The notes beneath the pieces are model-generated. The model saw only the letters and a program-made list of their open reading frames with translations, was not told where the DNA came from and did no database searches. A stretch of 43,216 bases of DNA from Actinomycetota bacterium (lineage in GTDB: Bacteria; Actinomycetota; Acidimicrobiia; Acidimicrobiales; AC-14), in NCBI GenBank assembly GCA_005888325.1, contig VAWU01000062.1, positions 1-43,216 on the forward strand. Direction: 5' to 3'. A program made the translations under genes and the position numbers. Of the stretch, positions 16,256 to 24,074 are shown piece by piece; position 1 is the first letter of the stretch, and every line of letters starts with the position of its first letter.

Positions 16256-17848
16256 GTGAGTCGTGTGCCTGAGACCGGCGACCGGGACGCGTTGCTGGAG
16301 GCCGCGCAACGGGGCATGGCGGTGGCGTACTGGGCGGCAAACCATCCCGACGCGCCGGCAGTGGTGGAGCGTGATCGCGTCTCGACGTTCGCCGAGCTCA
16401 ACGCGCAGGCGAACCGGCTGGTGCGTGCCCTGCGTCGACGGGGTGTGCGCCCGGGCGCGGGCATCGCGCTCCTCTGCGCCAACCGCACGGAATTCGTCGA
16501 GGTCGTCGCTGCGGCCGATCGTGCCGGCCTCCGGTTGACGCCAGTGAACTGGCACCTCACCGCGGACGAGGCCGGGTACATCGTCGACGACTGCGAGGCG
16601 GGCGCGGTCATCGCCGACGCCCGCTTCGGCGAGGTGGCTGCGGCGGCGTCTGCGCACGCGGCGAGCGTGACCGTGCGACTTGCAATCGGCGGCGACGTCG
16701 ACGGCTTCGAGACCTACACCGACGCGCTGGCGCCCGAAGTGGATGACGACATCGACGACCCGTGCATCGGCACCCGGATGCTCTACACCTCGGGCACGAC
16801 CGGCCGCCCCAAGGGTGTGCACCGCGATGACTCGACCGCGGCGCCCGGCGCGGTCACGGCCGCCACCCTGGCGTGGGCTTCGGGCTACCGCCCCGGGCGC
16901 GGGCAGCTCCACCTGTGCACCGGTCCCCTGTACCACGCGGCGCCGCTCCAGCTCTCGCTGGTTGTGCCGCAGACGGGAGGCGTCGGTGTCGTGCTGATGG
17001 ACGGGTGGTCCGCGGAGGAGACGCTCGAGCTCATCGAGCGCCACCGCGTCACGCACACGCACATGGTGCCGACCATGTTCCACCGGCTGCTGTCGCTGCC
17101 GGCGGACGTGAAGGAACGCCACGACCTGTCGTCGCTGAGCTTCGTCGTGCACGGTGCCGCGCCCTGCCCGGTGCCCGTGAAGCAGGCGATCATCGAGTGG
17201 TGGGGCCCGATCGTCGCCGAGTACTACGCGGCCACCGAGGGCGCGGGCACGGTGGTCCTGTCCGACGACTGGCTGCAACGACCGGGCACGGTCGGGCGCC
17301 CCGAGACCTCCGACCACATCCTCATCCTCGACGACGACGGCAATCCGTGTGCCCCGCGCGAGGTGGGCACCGTCTACCTGAAGGCGCCCTCCGAGGGTCG
17401 CTTCGACTACTTCAAGGACGGCGACAAGACGGCGGGCGCCTACCGGGGCGGGCATTACACGTTGGGCGACGTCGGCTACCTCGACGAGGAGGGCTACCTG
17501 TTCCTCACGGACCGGAGCGCCAACCTCATCATCTCGGGGGGCGTGAACATCTATCCCGCGGAGGTCGAGGCCGTGCTCATCAACCATCCCGCGGTCGGCG
17601 ACGTCGGCGTCATCGGCGTGGCCGACACCGACTGGGGGGAGGAGGTGGTCGCCGTCGTGGAGCCGCAGCCCGGCGTGACGGGGACCCCCGAGCTGGCGAC
17701 CGAGCTGCTCGAGTGGTGCCGTCCACGTCTGGCCCGGTTCAAATGGCCGCGCCGCGTCGACTTCGTCGAGGTGCTGCCCCGACACGACAACGGGAAGCTC
17801 TACCGGCAGCTGCTGCGTGAGCGCTACCGCGTGACGCCTCGGCCGTGA
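16256..17848 (+). CDS. Acyl-CoA synthetase (AMP-forming)
   Basis: This 530-residue enzyme of the ANL superfamily starts at GTG 16256. The phosphate-binding loop is LYTSGTTGRPKGV (176-188), followed by YYAATEG and the hinge region TLGDVGYLDEEGYLFLTDR. The C-terminal catalytic Lys is K514 in NGKLYR. It activates a carboxylic acid via an acyl-adenylate and loads it on CoA. Short N-terminal residues and NWHLTADE resemble the bacterial FadD-type enzymes. Its stop overlaps the start of the DUF2332 gene by 4 bp. Chain-length preference is not visible from sequence; a fatty or aromatic acid fits the lipid-related context. Confidence 0.93.
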   Translation: MSRVPETGDRDALLEAAQRGMAVAYWAANHPDAPAVVERDRVSTFAELNAQANRLVRALRRRGVRPGAGIALLCANRTEFVEVVAAADRAGLRLTPVNWHLTADEAGYIVDDCEAGAVIADARFGEVAAAASAHAASVTVRLAIGGDVDGFETYTDALAPEVDDDIDDPCIGTRMLYTSGTTGRPKGVHRDDSTAAPGAVTAATLAWASGYRPGRGQLHLCTGPLYHAAPLQLSLVVPQTGGVGVVLMDGWSAEETLELIERHRVTHTHMVPTMFHRLLSLPADVKERHDLSSLSFVVHGAAPCPVPVKQAIIEWWGPIVAEYYAATEGAGTVVLSDDWLQRPGTVGRPETSDHILILDDDGNPCAPREVGTVYLKAPSEGRFDYFKDGDKTAGAYRGGHYTLGDVGYLDEEGYLFLTDRSANLIISGGVNIYPAEVEAVLINHPAVGDVGVIGVADTDWGEEVVAVVEPQPGVTGTPELATELLEWCRPRLARFKWPRRVDFVEVLPRHDNGKLYRQLLRERYRVTPRP

Positions 17849-18894
17849 CCGCTCCGCAGGAGGTGCTGGCTCGGCGGCTCCGCTTCCAGGCGCGGGCCTG
17901 CGCCGACCTTGGCTCCCCGCTCTACGCCGAGCTCATGGCGCGCGCCGCGGCCGATGTCGAAGCCCGCGGGCCCGTCTTCGACGTGCTCGTCGGGCACGAG
18001 GGCGATCCCGGTGAGGACGCGATCGCGCTGCGCCTCTTCGCGGGGCTGCACCGCCTCGCGCTCGAGGGAGCCGCGCCCGAGATCGCAGCCCACTTCCCAT
18101 CGACCGGCGGCGACGCCGACGCGGACGGGGCCTGGCCGGCCGTACTCGCCGCCGTGCGCGACGAGGCGCCCCGTCTGCGGGCCGGCCTGAGCTCGCCCCC
18201 GCAGACCAACGAGGTGGGTCGATCCGCCGCGCTGCTCGTCGGCTTCCACACCGTCGCGGCCGAGACCCAGCGGCCGTTGCGTCTGCTCGAGGTGGGCACC
18301 AGCGCGGGCCTCAACCTGCGTTGGGACCGGTACTGGTTCGATGTCGGCGCGACGCCGGTCGGCGACCCCCGCTCACCGGTGCGCTTCCCCTCGTCGTGGT
18401 TCGAGGGTACGTGGTCGCTGCCCCGGGAGGTCGCGATCGGTGAGCGACGGGGCTGCGACGCGGCTCCGATCGACCCGACGCGCGACGAGGACCGTCTGCG
18501 GCTGCTGTCCTACGTCTGGCCCGACCAGCGCGCCCGGTTCGAGCGGCTGGCCGGCGCGCTCGAGGTGGCGGGCCGCGTCGCGGTCGTGGTGGACACCGCA
18601 GACGCGTGCGATTGGCTGGAGACCGCGCTGTCGGCGCCCGTCGACGGCGTCGCGACGGTGGTGTTCCATTCGATCTTCGTGCAGTACCTCGGCGTCGCGG
18701 GCCGAGCCCGGTTACGCGCGACGATCGAGGCGGCGGGCCGGCGCGCCAGTCACGCGGCTCCATTGGCGTGGTTGCGAATGGAACCGGGAGGTCCCAACCA
18801 CGCCGACGTGCGGCTCGCGATGTGGCCGGGCGGCCGCGAGCGCGTGCTCGCCACCGCCGGCTTCCACGGTCAGCCCGTGCGCTGGCTCACCTGA
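17845..18894 (+). CDS. DUF2332 family protein
   Basis: GTG 17845 overlaps the acyl-CoA synthetase stop (GTGA), showing translational coupling. The 349 residues match DUF2332, an actinobacterial family: it opens with ARRLRFQARACADLGSPLY and contains LLEVGTSAGLNLRWDRY, a glycine-rich turn like that of SAM-dependent methyltransferases. FHSIFVQYL and LAWLRMEP are further conserved pieces. A methyltransferase-like fold is plausible but the activity is unknown. The coupling suggests work related to acyl-CoA metabolism. Its last 25 bp overlap the 3' end of the convergent ArsR gene. Confidence 0.85.
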   Translation: MTAPQEVLARRLRFQARACADLGSPLYAELMARAAADVEARGPVFDVLVGHEGDPGEDAIALRLFAGLHRLALEGAAPEIAAHFPSTGGDADADGAWPAVLAAVRDEAPRLRAGLSSPPQTNEVGRSAALLVGFHTVAAETQRPLRLLEVGTSAGLNLRWDRYWFDVGATPVGDPRSPVRFPSSWFEGTWSLPREVAIGERRGCDAAPIDPTRDEDRLRLLSYVWPDQRARFERLAGALEVAGRVAVVVDTADACDWLETALSAPVDGVATVVFHSIFVQYLGVAGRARLRATIEAAGRRASHAAPLAWLRMEPGGPNHADVRLAMWPGGRERVLATAGFHGQPVRWLT

Positions 18895-19202
18895 CGGCGC
18901 AGGCGTTCGAGCCGCTTGTCCCACTGCGCGCCGGTCCGGAGCATCCACGCCACTGCGTCGCCCATGGGCTTGGGCGTGGCGCGGTAGTGGACCTCGCGGC
19001 CCGCACGCTGCGCGTCGACGAGCCCCGCCTGGCCGAGCGCCTGCAGGTGCTTGACGACTGCCTGCCGGGTCATCGGCAGCCCGCCGGCGAGCTCACTCGC
19101 GGTCGTCGGGCCCCCGTCCAGGAGCTGGCGCATGACCGTGCGACGCGTGCCGTCGGCGAGCGCAGTGAAGACGCGGTCGAGCGGGTCGTCTCTACTGCTC
19201 AC
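18870..19202 (-). CDS. ArsR-family transcriptional regulator
   Basis: GTG 19202 gives 110 residues with a winged helix-turn-helix: DPLDRVFTALADGTRRTVMRQL, then TASELAGGLPMTRQAVVKHLQAL and a wing (AGREVHYRATP). It has no Cys pair for arsenic or metal, so it is the type of ArsR regulator that pairs with SRPBCC proteins. Its start overlaps the stop of the repeat ORF by 4 bp (GTGA), and SRPBCC lies upstream in the same transcript. Its likely operators are the two TGCAAC/GTTGCA dyads at 19919-19966. The frame is also open upstream through the repeats, but no good start lies there. The 3' end overlaps the DUF2332 gene. Confidence 0.86.
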   Translation of the reverse strand: MSSRDDPLDRVFTALADGTRRTVMRQLLDGGPTTASELAGGLPMTRQAVVKHLQALGQAGLVDAQRAGREVHYRATPKPMGDAVAWMLRTGAQWDKRLERLRRQVSQRTG

Positions 19203-19450
19203 CGGTGGCGCGCCCTCGTTCCTCGGACGCGGCACCGCTCTGCCACATGGGAGCTGCGGTCCTCCGCTTCGCTTCGGTCCTCGCTCATGCGCGCCCTCGT
19301 TCCTCGGGCGCGGCACCGCTCTGCCACATGGGAGCTGCGGTCCTCCGCTTCGCTTCGGTCCTCGCTCATGCGCGCCCTCGTTCCTCGGGCGCGGCACCGC
19401 TCTGCCACATGGGAGCTGCGGTCCTCCGCTTCGCTTCGGTCCTCGCTCAT
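19199..19450 (-). CDS. Repeat ORF: three tandem 27-residue units, coupled on both sides
   Basis: ATG 19450 overlaps the SRPBCC stop (ATGA). The ORF runs through three 27-codon repeats and ends in a TGA that overlaps the ArsR GTG (GTGA). The 83-residue product is three units that each begin with MSEDRSEAEDRSSHV and end in an Arg-rich stretch (RARGTRAR), plus a final His-Arg. It is highly charged and likely disordered, with one Cys per unit. Each unit carries its own ATG, so several starts are possible. Several other frames across the repeat are also open, so it could be a non-coding repeat; the two precise overlaps are the main argument for translation. No known family. Confidence 0.4.
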   Translation of the reverse strand: MSEDRSEAEDRSSHVAERCRARGTRARMSEDRSEAEDRSSHVAERCRARGTRARMSEDRSEAEDRSSHVAERCRVRGTRARHR

Positions 19451-19453
19451 GCG
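19211..19453. repeat. 81-bp tandem repeat, three copies
   Basis: Three head-to-tail copies start at 19211, 19292 and 19373, period 81 bp. The only difference I see is one base in the first copy (CTCGGACG against CTCGGGCG). The period equals 27 codons, so frame is kept on both strands. Each unit holds a shorter internal repeat (GAGGACCG twice on the minus strand). The unit lies exactly between SRPBCC and ArsR. There are no spacers, so it is not a CRISPR. Confidence 0.95.
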
Positions 19454-19896
19454 CGAACGAGCAGGAAGAGCGTGAGCACGAGCAGCTCGAGGCGCCAGGC
19501 CCAGCCGGTGCCGTTGGTCGCGGCGCACGCACGAGCGGTGCGGGATGACTCGGTCACGACCAGCCGGGTGCCGCCCGGTGTCGGCTTGAGGACGAACTCC
19601 ACCTTCGACGCAAGCTCGTCGCCTCCGGCGTCGGGCCACCACGTGAAGGCGAGCCGCCGTCCCTCGTCGACGTCGTCGACCCGCGCGACGCGGTCATCGC
19701 CATCTGCTCCGATGAAGCGGCCCGTGCCGCCCGGGCGCGGATCGAGCTCGACCTCGGCCTCGAACCACTGCTCGAGCAGCTCCGGGCGGGTGAGCGCGTT
19801 CCAGACGTCGGTCGGGGCCGCGTCCAGCTCGACCTCCCGGCGTACGGCCGTGTCGGGATCCCGAGTGCCTTTGACGTCGCTGGCGTGATCGCTCAT
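19447..19896 (-). CDS. SRPBCC / AHSA1-like protein
   Basis: ATG 19896 is preceded by GGGGAG at 4-nt spacing and gives 149 residues. The fold signature of START-like SRPBCC proteins is clear: REVELDAAPTDVWNALTRPELLEQWF at the start and VEFVLKPTPGGTRLVVTES later. These proteins bind small hydrophobic ligands, and many are encoded with ArsR regulators. The C-terminal helix (WRLELLVLTLFLLVRA) is unusually hydrophobic for the family. Gene order here, SRPBCC first and ArsR last with a repeat ORF between, is the reverse of the usual arrangement. Probable autoregulation by ArsR at the dyads upstream. Confidence 0.85.
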   Translation of the reverse strand: MSDHASDVKGTRDPDTAVRREVELDAAPTDVWNALTRPELLEQWFEAEVELDPRPGGTGRFIGADGDDRVARVDDVDEGRRLAFTWWPDAGGDELASKVEFVLKPTPGGTRLVVTESSRTARACAATNGTGWAWRLELLVLTLFLLVRA

Positions 19897-19918
19897 GGTT
19901 CTCCCCGCTCGTCTCGAC

Positions 19919-19938
19919 GTGCAACCTAGTGGTTGCAC
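19919..19938. promoter_or_regulatory. Operator-like dyad 1 (GTGCAACC-TAGT-GGTTGCAC)
   Basis: A perfect 8-bp inverted repeat with a 4-bp centre. On the minus strand it contains TAGGTT (19928-19923), the likely -10 of the SRPBCC-ArsR transcript, so a bound regulator would block the promoter. Such GCAACC/GGTTGC palindromes suit ArsR-type dimers. Confidence 0.65.
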
Positions 19939-19948
19939 CTGTAGGATG

Positions 19949-19966
19949 TGCAACGAACAGGTTGCA
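19949..19966. promoter_or_regulatory. Operator-like dyad 2 (TGCAAC-GAACAG-GTTGCA)
   Basis: The same half-site as dyad 1, with a 6-bp centre. The dyad centres are 29 bp apart, close to three helical turns, favouring side-by-side binding. A TAGGAT box (19942-19947) between the dyads faces clpP, so the site could control both directions. Confidence 0.55.
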
Positions 19967-20010
19967 AGTTAGCACTGCCGCCGAGATGAGCCGAGCAAGG
20001 AGCGTGTGTG

Positions 20011-20625
20011 ATGACCCAGCTGCTGGTGCCCACCGTGGTCGAGCAGACCGAGCGGGGGGAGCGGGCGTTCGACATCTACTCGCGGCTGCTGGCCGATCGG
20101 ATCGTGTTCCTCAACGGTCCGCTCGACGACGCCGTCGCCAACCTCGTGATCGCCCAGCTGCTCCACCTCGAGTCGCTGTCACCCGACCGTGACGTCTCGC
20201 TCTACATCAACAGCCCGGGTGGCGACATGACCGCGCTGTTCGCGGTGTACGACACGATGCAGTACCTCGGGCCCGACGTGAGCACGATCTGCGTGGGGCA
20301 GGCCGCCTCGGCCGCCGCGGTGCTGCTCGCCGCGGGCGCGCCCGACAAGCGCTTCGTGCTCCCCAACGCCCGCGTGCTGATCCACCAACCGCACGGTGGC
20401 GCCCAGGGTCAGTCGACCGACCTCGAGCTGGCGGTGCAGGAGATGGTCGAGATGCGGCGACGGATGGTCGAGATCCTCGTCGAACGCACCGGCAAGACCT
20501 TCGAGCGCGTCACCGCCGACATCGACCGCGACTTCATCCTGCGAGGTGAGGCGGCTTGCGCCTACGGCCTTGCCGATCACGTGATCGAGCGACGCCGTCC
20601 CGCGTTGGTGGCGGCCCAGCGCTGA
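20011..20625 (+). CDS. clpP: ATP-dependent Clp protease proteolytic subunit (ClpP)
   Basis: ATG 20011 lies 8 nt after AAGGAG, preferred to GTG 20008. The 204-residue product has the full ClpP triad: S100 in GQAASAAA, H125 in IHQPHGG and Asp174 in [16 protein letters not shown] is the oxyanion-strip motif. It should form the tetradecameric chamber that degrades proteins unfolded by ClpX or ClpC. No Clp ATPase gene is adjacent, and the usual second clpP is not in this window, so it is a lone copy. It is divergent from the SRPBCC-ArsR transcript and shares the dyad-containing promoter region. Confidence 0.94.
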   Translation: MTQLLVPTVVEQTERGERAFDIYSRLLADRIVFLNGPLDDAVANLVIAQLLHLESLSPDRDVSLYINSPGGDMTALFAVYDTMQYLGPDVSTICVGQAASAAAVLLAAGAPDKRFVLPNARVLIHQPHGGAQGQSTDLELAVQEMVEMRRRMVEILVERTGKTFERVTADIDRDFILRGEAACAYGLADHVIERRRPALVAAQR

Positions 20626-20632
20626 GCGCGGG

Positions 20633-21121
20633 TCAGCTCGGCAGGGCCTGTTCGACCGCGCTGACGAGCTCGGGCGCGGCCGGCTCGGTCAGCGGCCGGA
20701 ACCGGGCGACGACCTCGCCCTCGGGCGACACGAGGAACTTCTCGAAGTTCCACTGGATGTCGCCGGCCTTGCCCTCGGCGTCGGTCTTTTGGGTCAGCTG
20801 CTCGTAGAGCGGGTGGCGACCCTCGCCGTTGACGTCGATCTTCTCGAACAGGGGAAACGTCACATCGTAGTTGGTGCTGCAGAACGTCTCGATCTCGTCG
20901 GGGCTGCCCGGCTCCTGTCCGCCGAACTGGTTGCACGGGAAGCCGAGCACGGCGAAGCCGCGCGGCCCGTACTGCTCGTGCAGCGCCTCGAGGCCGGTGT
21001 ACTGCGGCGTCAGGCCGCACTTCGACGCCACGTTCACGACCAGCAGGGCCTTGCCCTTGTGCTCGGCCAGCGAGGTGGGCTCACCTCGCAACGACCGCAG
21101 GGGGATGTCGTAAAGGGACAC
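20633..21121 (-). CDS. Glutathione peroxidase family protein (Cys type)
   Basis: GTG 21121 has AGGAG upstream and gives 162 residues, the normal size. The catalytic tetrad is visible: C35 in NVASKCGLTPQY, Q69 in FPCNQFGGQEPG, and W124/N125 in QWNFEKFL. The peroxidatic residue is Cys, not selenocysteine, so it is likely thioredoxin-dependent rather than glutathione-dependent, as in most bacteria of this type. It reduces hydrogen peroxide or lipid hydroperoxides in the cytoplasm. It is the last gene of a minus-strand run with menC-like, acetyltransferase and MBL genes, and its stop is only 7 bp from the clpP stop. Confidence 0.93.
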   Translation of the reverse strand: MSLYDIPLRSLRGEPTSLAEHKGKALLVVNVASKCGLTPQYTGLEALHEQYGPRGFAVLGFPCNQFGGQEPGSPDEIETFCSTNYDVTFPLFEKIDVNGEGRHPLYEQLTQKTDAEGKAGDIQWNFEKFLVSPEGEVVARFRPLTEPAAPELVSAVEQALPS

Positions 21122-21192
21122 CTGCGGGCTCCTCTCTCCGGTTGGGAGGCCAGTCTGGCCCATCCGCCGCGCGTCTGCTGCGGGCGTCGCCC

Positions 21193-22326
21193 TCAGCGAA
21201 CGACGGCCCGCACGACAGTGGTGACCTCTGCGAGGACGTCGGACAGGGGAGTGACGCCGATGCCGGGACCGGTCGGCACAGGCAGGCGACCCTCGTCGAG
21301 CACGAACGGCTCGGTGATGTCGTGCTCGTAGTAGCGCGCCGAGGCCGAGGTGTCGCCGGGGAGGGTGAAGTTCGGGAGCGCGGCCAGGGCCAGGTTGGCG
21401 GCCCGCCCCACACCCGTCTCCAGCATCCCGCCGCACCACACGGGGATGCCGTGGGTCGCGCAGATGTCGTGGACGCGTCGGGCCTCGAGGTAGCCACCCA
21501 CCCGGGCGGGCTTGACGTTCACGATCGAGCACGCGCCGAGGCGGATGGCGCTCTCGGCGACGGCCGCGGAGACGATCGACTCGTCGAGGCAGATCGGCGT
21601 GCGCAGGATCTTTGCCAGCTCGGCGTGGCCGACGAGGTCGTCGTCGGCCAACGGCTGCTCGATCAACAGCAGCCGGAGCTCGTCGAGCCGGCCGAGATGT
21701 GGCGCGTCTCTGACTCGATAGGCGGTGTTGGCGTCGACCTGGAGGGGCAGGTCGGGCCAGCGCGCCCGCACGGCGGCGACAGGCTCCAGGTCCCAGCCCG
21801 GCTCGATCTTGAGCTTCACCCGTCGGTAGCCGTCGTCGACGTAGCCGGCGACGTGCTCGAGCAGCTCGTCGACGGTGCCGGTGATGCCGACCGACACACC
21901 GCAGTCGACCGCGCCGCGCACGGCACCGAGGTACGCGCCCAACGACAGTCCCGCGGCGCGCAGCTCCGCGTCGAGGAGGGCTGTCTCGACCGCGGCCTTC
22001 GCCATGCGATGGCCCTTCACCGGCGCGAGCAACGTCGCCACGGCGGGTGCCGTGACGTGGTTCGCCGCGAACAGCCGGGGGATGAGGTGGTGCTCGAGGA
22101 CGTGCTCGGCGGCGTCGGTGTACTCCGCGCTGTAGAGCGGCTCGGGCTCGGTCGCGCACTCCGCCCAGCCCTCGCCGTCGGTGGTCTCCGCCTTCACCAG
22201 CAGCACGTCGCGGACGTGCTCGGTGCCGAACGACGTGCGGAAAGGCCGTATCAACGGCATGCGGATGCGGCGGAGCTCGACCCGCTCGAGGCGGACGCCG
22301 CCGAGCACCGGGACGGAATCGCTCAC
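21193..22326 (-). CDS. menC: o-succinylbenzoate synthase / N-acylamino acid racemase (enolase superfamily)
   Basis: GTG 22326 gives 377 residues. All enolase-superfamily residues can be placed: KxK (K171, K173), metal ligands D198 (VDAN), E223 (IEQP) and D248 (LDES), and K272 in VNVKPARVGG. This combination is that of o-succinylbenzoate synthase (menaquinone pathway) or the closely related N-succinylamino acid racemase, which share one subgroup. No other men gene is nearby, while a COG3375-type acetyltransferase lies just upstream, a pairing known for such proteins. The menC name is therefore likely but not certain. Confidence 0.85.
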   Translation of the reverse strand: MSDSVPVLGGVRLERVELRRIRMPLIRPFRTSFGTEHVRDVLLVKAETTDGEGWAECATEPEPLYSAEYTDAAEHVLEHHLIPRLFAANHVTAPAVATLLAPVKGHRMAKAAVETALLDAELRAAGLSLGAYLGAVRGAVDCGVSVGITGTVDELLEHVAGYVDDGYRRVKLKIEPGWDLEPVAAVRARWPDLPLQVDANTAYRVRDAPHLGRLDELRLLLIEQPLADDDLVGHAELAKILRTPICLDESIVSAAVAESAIRLGACSIVNVKPARVGGYLEARRVHDICATHGIPVWCGGMLETGVGRAANLALAALPNFTLPGDTSASARYYEHDITEPFVLDEGRLPVPTGPGIGVTPLSDVLAEVTTVVRAVVR

Positions 22327-22360
22327 CGGTTCACCGTGCCTCGTACCTCGCGCTGCGCGC

Positions 22361-23233
22361 TCACCGGCGGGGCTCGAGCACGTACCAGCCGGATCGCAGC
22401 ATGTCGACTGCGGCGTAGCCACCCGCGAGGGCGCGGCCGAGGGTGTCGCGCGCGGCCGCACGCCACGCCCGCGCCTGCGCGGGGTCGTCGGCGCGCATCG
22501 CCGCGATGTCTTCCGGCACCCACGCCAGCAGGACGTCGCCGGCGGGACCGGCGACGACGGTAGCCACCGGCTCGCCGGCGGGACCGGCGACGAGGATCCG
22601 GGCCGCGTCGGTCCGGGCGGCATCGGTCGGCTCGGGCCGCGGGGTGCCGGTGGCGGCCGCTCGTGCCCGCGCGCCCGCGAGGTGCCAGGACACCAGGCAA
22701 CGGTCGGATTCGTCGCCTCGGTTGAGCGCGTCGTGCATGGGCCCGTAGAAGTCCTCGTGGTAACCGGTCACCTCGGCGCCCAGCTTGGCCAGGTTGAAGT
22801 AGGCGTTGCGCCGCACGAGGGGGTCGAACGTCCAGGTGATCAGCTCGAGCTCGCGGGCGAGCGCCCATGCCCGTTGGTGCTGCTTCAGCGCGAAGCCGAC
22901 GTGGCGGGTCTGGTGTCCCGCGTGCACGCCGGCGACGACCGAGTAGAGGTAGACGCCCGTCTCACGGCGACCGTGGATGCCGGCCGCAGCCGCGATCAGC
23001 TCGTCGCCCCGCCACGCACCGGCCACGTAGTTGCCGGTCGTGGAGAACGCGCGCAGCAGGTCGCTCGGCACGGTCGGCGCGTCGCGCGGGCGCCCCCAGA
23101 TGTCGGAGAGCAGCGACTCCGCCCGTTGAAGCTCGGTCAGCGTGGTCAGCTCGCGCACGTCGACCCGCGCGCGTGTCGACGCGGCCGCCACTGCCGCCTC
23201 GGCCTCGGCGAGGAGCCCCCCCGTCACGGCCAT
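22361..23233 (-). CDS. COG3375-type predicted N-acetyltransferase
   Basis: ATG 23233 starts 2 nt after the MBL stop, so the genes are co-transcribed. The 290 residues fit the COG3375 GNAT-like family: VRELTTLTELQRAESLLSDIWG early, then SVVAGVHAGHQTRHVGFALK and ITWTFDPLVRRNAYFNLAKLGAEV, which is the most typical block, ending YHEDFYG. These proteins are often encoded beside menC or N-acylamino acid racemase genes and may N-acylate an amino acid. The C-terminal part (200-290) is Ala-rich and less conserved. The activity is inferred from family and context only. Confidence 0.82.
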   Translation of the reverse strand: MAVTGGLLAEAEAAVAAASTRARVDVRELTTLTELQRAESLLSDIWGRPRDAPTVPSDLLRAFSTTGNYVAGAWRGDELIAAAAGIHGRRETGVYLYSVVAGVHAGHQTRHVGFALKQHQRAWALARELELITWTFDPLVRRNAYFNLAKLGAEVTGYHEDFYGPMHDALNRGDESDRCLVSWHLAGARARAAATGTPRPEPTDAARTDAARILVAGPAGEPVATVVAGPAGDVLLAWVPEDIAAMRADDPAQARAWRAAARDTLGRALAGGYAAVDMLRSGWYVLEPRR

Positions 23234-23235
23234 CC

Positions 23236-24015
23236 TCAGTCGAACACCCAACGCCGGCGACCGTCGGCCGCGAGCAGACGGCCGAACCTCATCTCGGGGA
23301 AGTGCGACGCCGCCGCGGGCACGTCGGTGCCCTCGAGCTCGCGCGCGAGGGCGTTGCGCGTGCGCTTCGCCAGGGCGGGGTCGACGTCGCCAAGCGCGGC
23401 CCACTCGTCTTCGACGAGCTCGACCGGGCAGTGGACGACGTCGCCGAGCAGGAGCGCCCGCCGGTCACCCGAGGAGACGACGACGACCGTGCTGCCGGGA
23501 GTGTGGCCCGGCGCGGCGAGGACGTCGATGCCCGGCAGGAGCGGTCCGCTCGTGTCCCACAGCGTGACGCGTCCTTCGAGCGGCGTGAGCTTGCGCGTGG
23601 CGCCGGGGTCGGGCCCGACGAAATGTGACCAGTCGCGCTCGTCGCACCGGTAGGTGGCGTGGGGGAACACGATGCTCCCCTTGCGCGTCGCCCAACCCAC
23701 GTGATCGAAGTGCAGATGCGTGAAGACGACGTCGGTGACGTCGTCCGGGGTGAGGCCGTGGGCCGCGAGGCTCTCGAGGAAGGCGCCGCCGCTGAAGACC
23801 CCGGAGATGGTGCCCACACCGGTGTCGACGAGCACCACGTGGTCGCCGGTGCGTACGAGGAAGCCCCCGAGCTCGAGCTCGACCATGCCGTCGGCGGTGA
23901 GCAGCGCCCGATGTGGCTCCCACTGCTCGTCGGTGGTGCCGACGAACGCCTCGGTGGGACGGAAGTACGCGGTGCCGTCGTGCAACGGCGCGATGTCGAT
24001 CTCACCCACTCTCAT
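23236..24015 (-). CDS. MBL-fold metallo-hydrolase
   Basis: ATG 24015 gives 259 residues of the metallo-beta-lactamase fold. The metal-binding motif THLHFDH provides H100, H102, D104 and H105; further ligands are H171 (APGHTPGS), D192 (LLGDVVH) and the His in SHFPE near the C-terminus. This is the set seen in lactonase- and N-acyl-homoserine-lactone-type MBL enzymes. It heads the minus-strand run with the acetyltransferase, menC-like and peroxidase genes. The transcript probably begins close to the ATG, inside a long inverted repeat shared with the divergent GNAT gene. Substrate unknown. Confidence 0.9.
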   Translation of the reverse strand: MRVGEIDIAPLHDGTAYFRPTEAFVGTTDEQWEPHRALLTADGMVELELGGFLVRTGDHVVLVDTGVGTISGVFSGGAFLESLAAHGLTPDDVTDVVFTHLHFDHVGWATRKGSIVFPHATYRCDERDWSHFVGPDPGATRKLTPLEGRVTLWDTSGPLLPGIDVLAAPGHTPGSTVVVVSSGDRRALLLGDVVHCPVELVEDEWAALGDVDPALAKRTRNALARELEGTDVPAAASHFPEMRFGRLLAADGRRRWVFD

Positions 24016-24020
24016 CCCCC

Positions 24021-24068
24021 GATCTTCCCGCGTGGATGGCGCGGGGGCGGGATGTTCGCGGGAAGATC
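24021..24068. promoter_or_regulatory. Symmetric divergent promoter: 12-bp inverted repeat
   Basis: GATCTTCCCGCG (24021-24032) and CGCGGGAAGATC (24057-24068) are a perfect inverted repeat with a 24-bp centre. Each arm carries GAAGAT ending 6-7 nt before a start codon, facing outward: ATG 24015 on the minus strand and GTG 24075 on the plus strand. It may be two mirrored leaderless promoters or an operator serving both genes. Confidence 0.6.
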
Positions 24069-24074
24069 CGTCGG

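Noticed and set aside
19211-19453. CRISPR array
   Set aside because: The 81-bp units are contiguous, without unique spacers, and no cas gene is present.
20633-22159. 508-aa minus-strand ORF joining peroxidase and menC region
   Set aside because: Only its end is glutathione peroxidase; the upstream part is an Arg-rich out-of-frame reading of menC.
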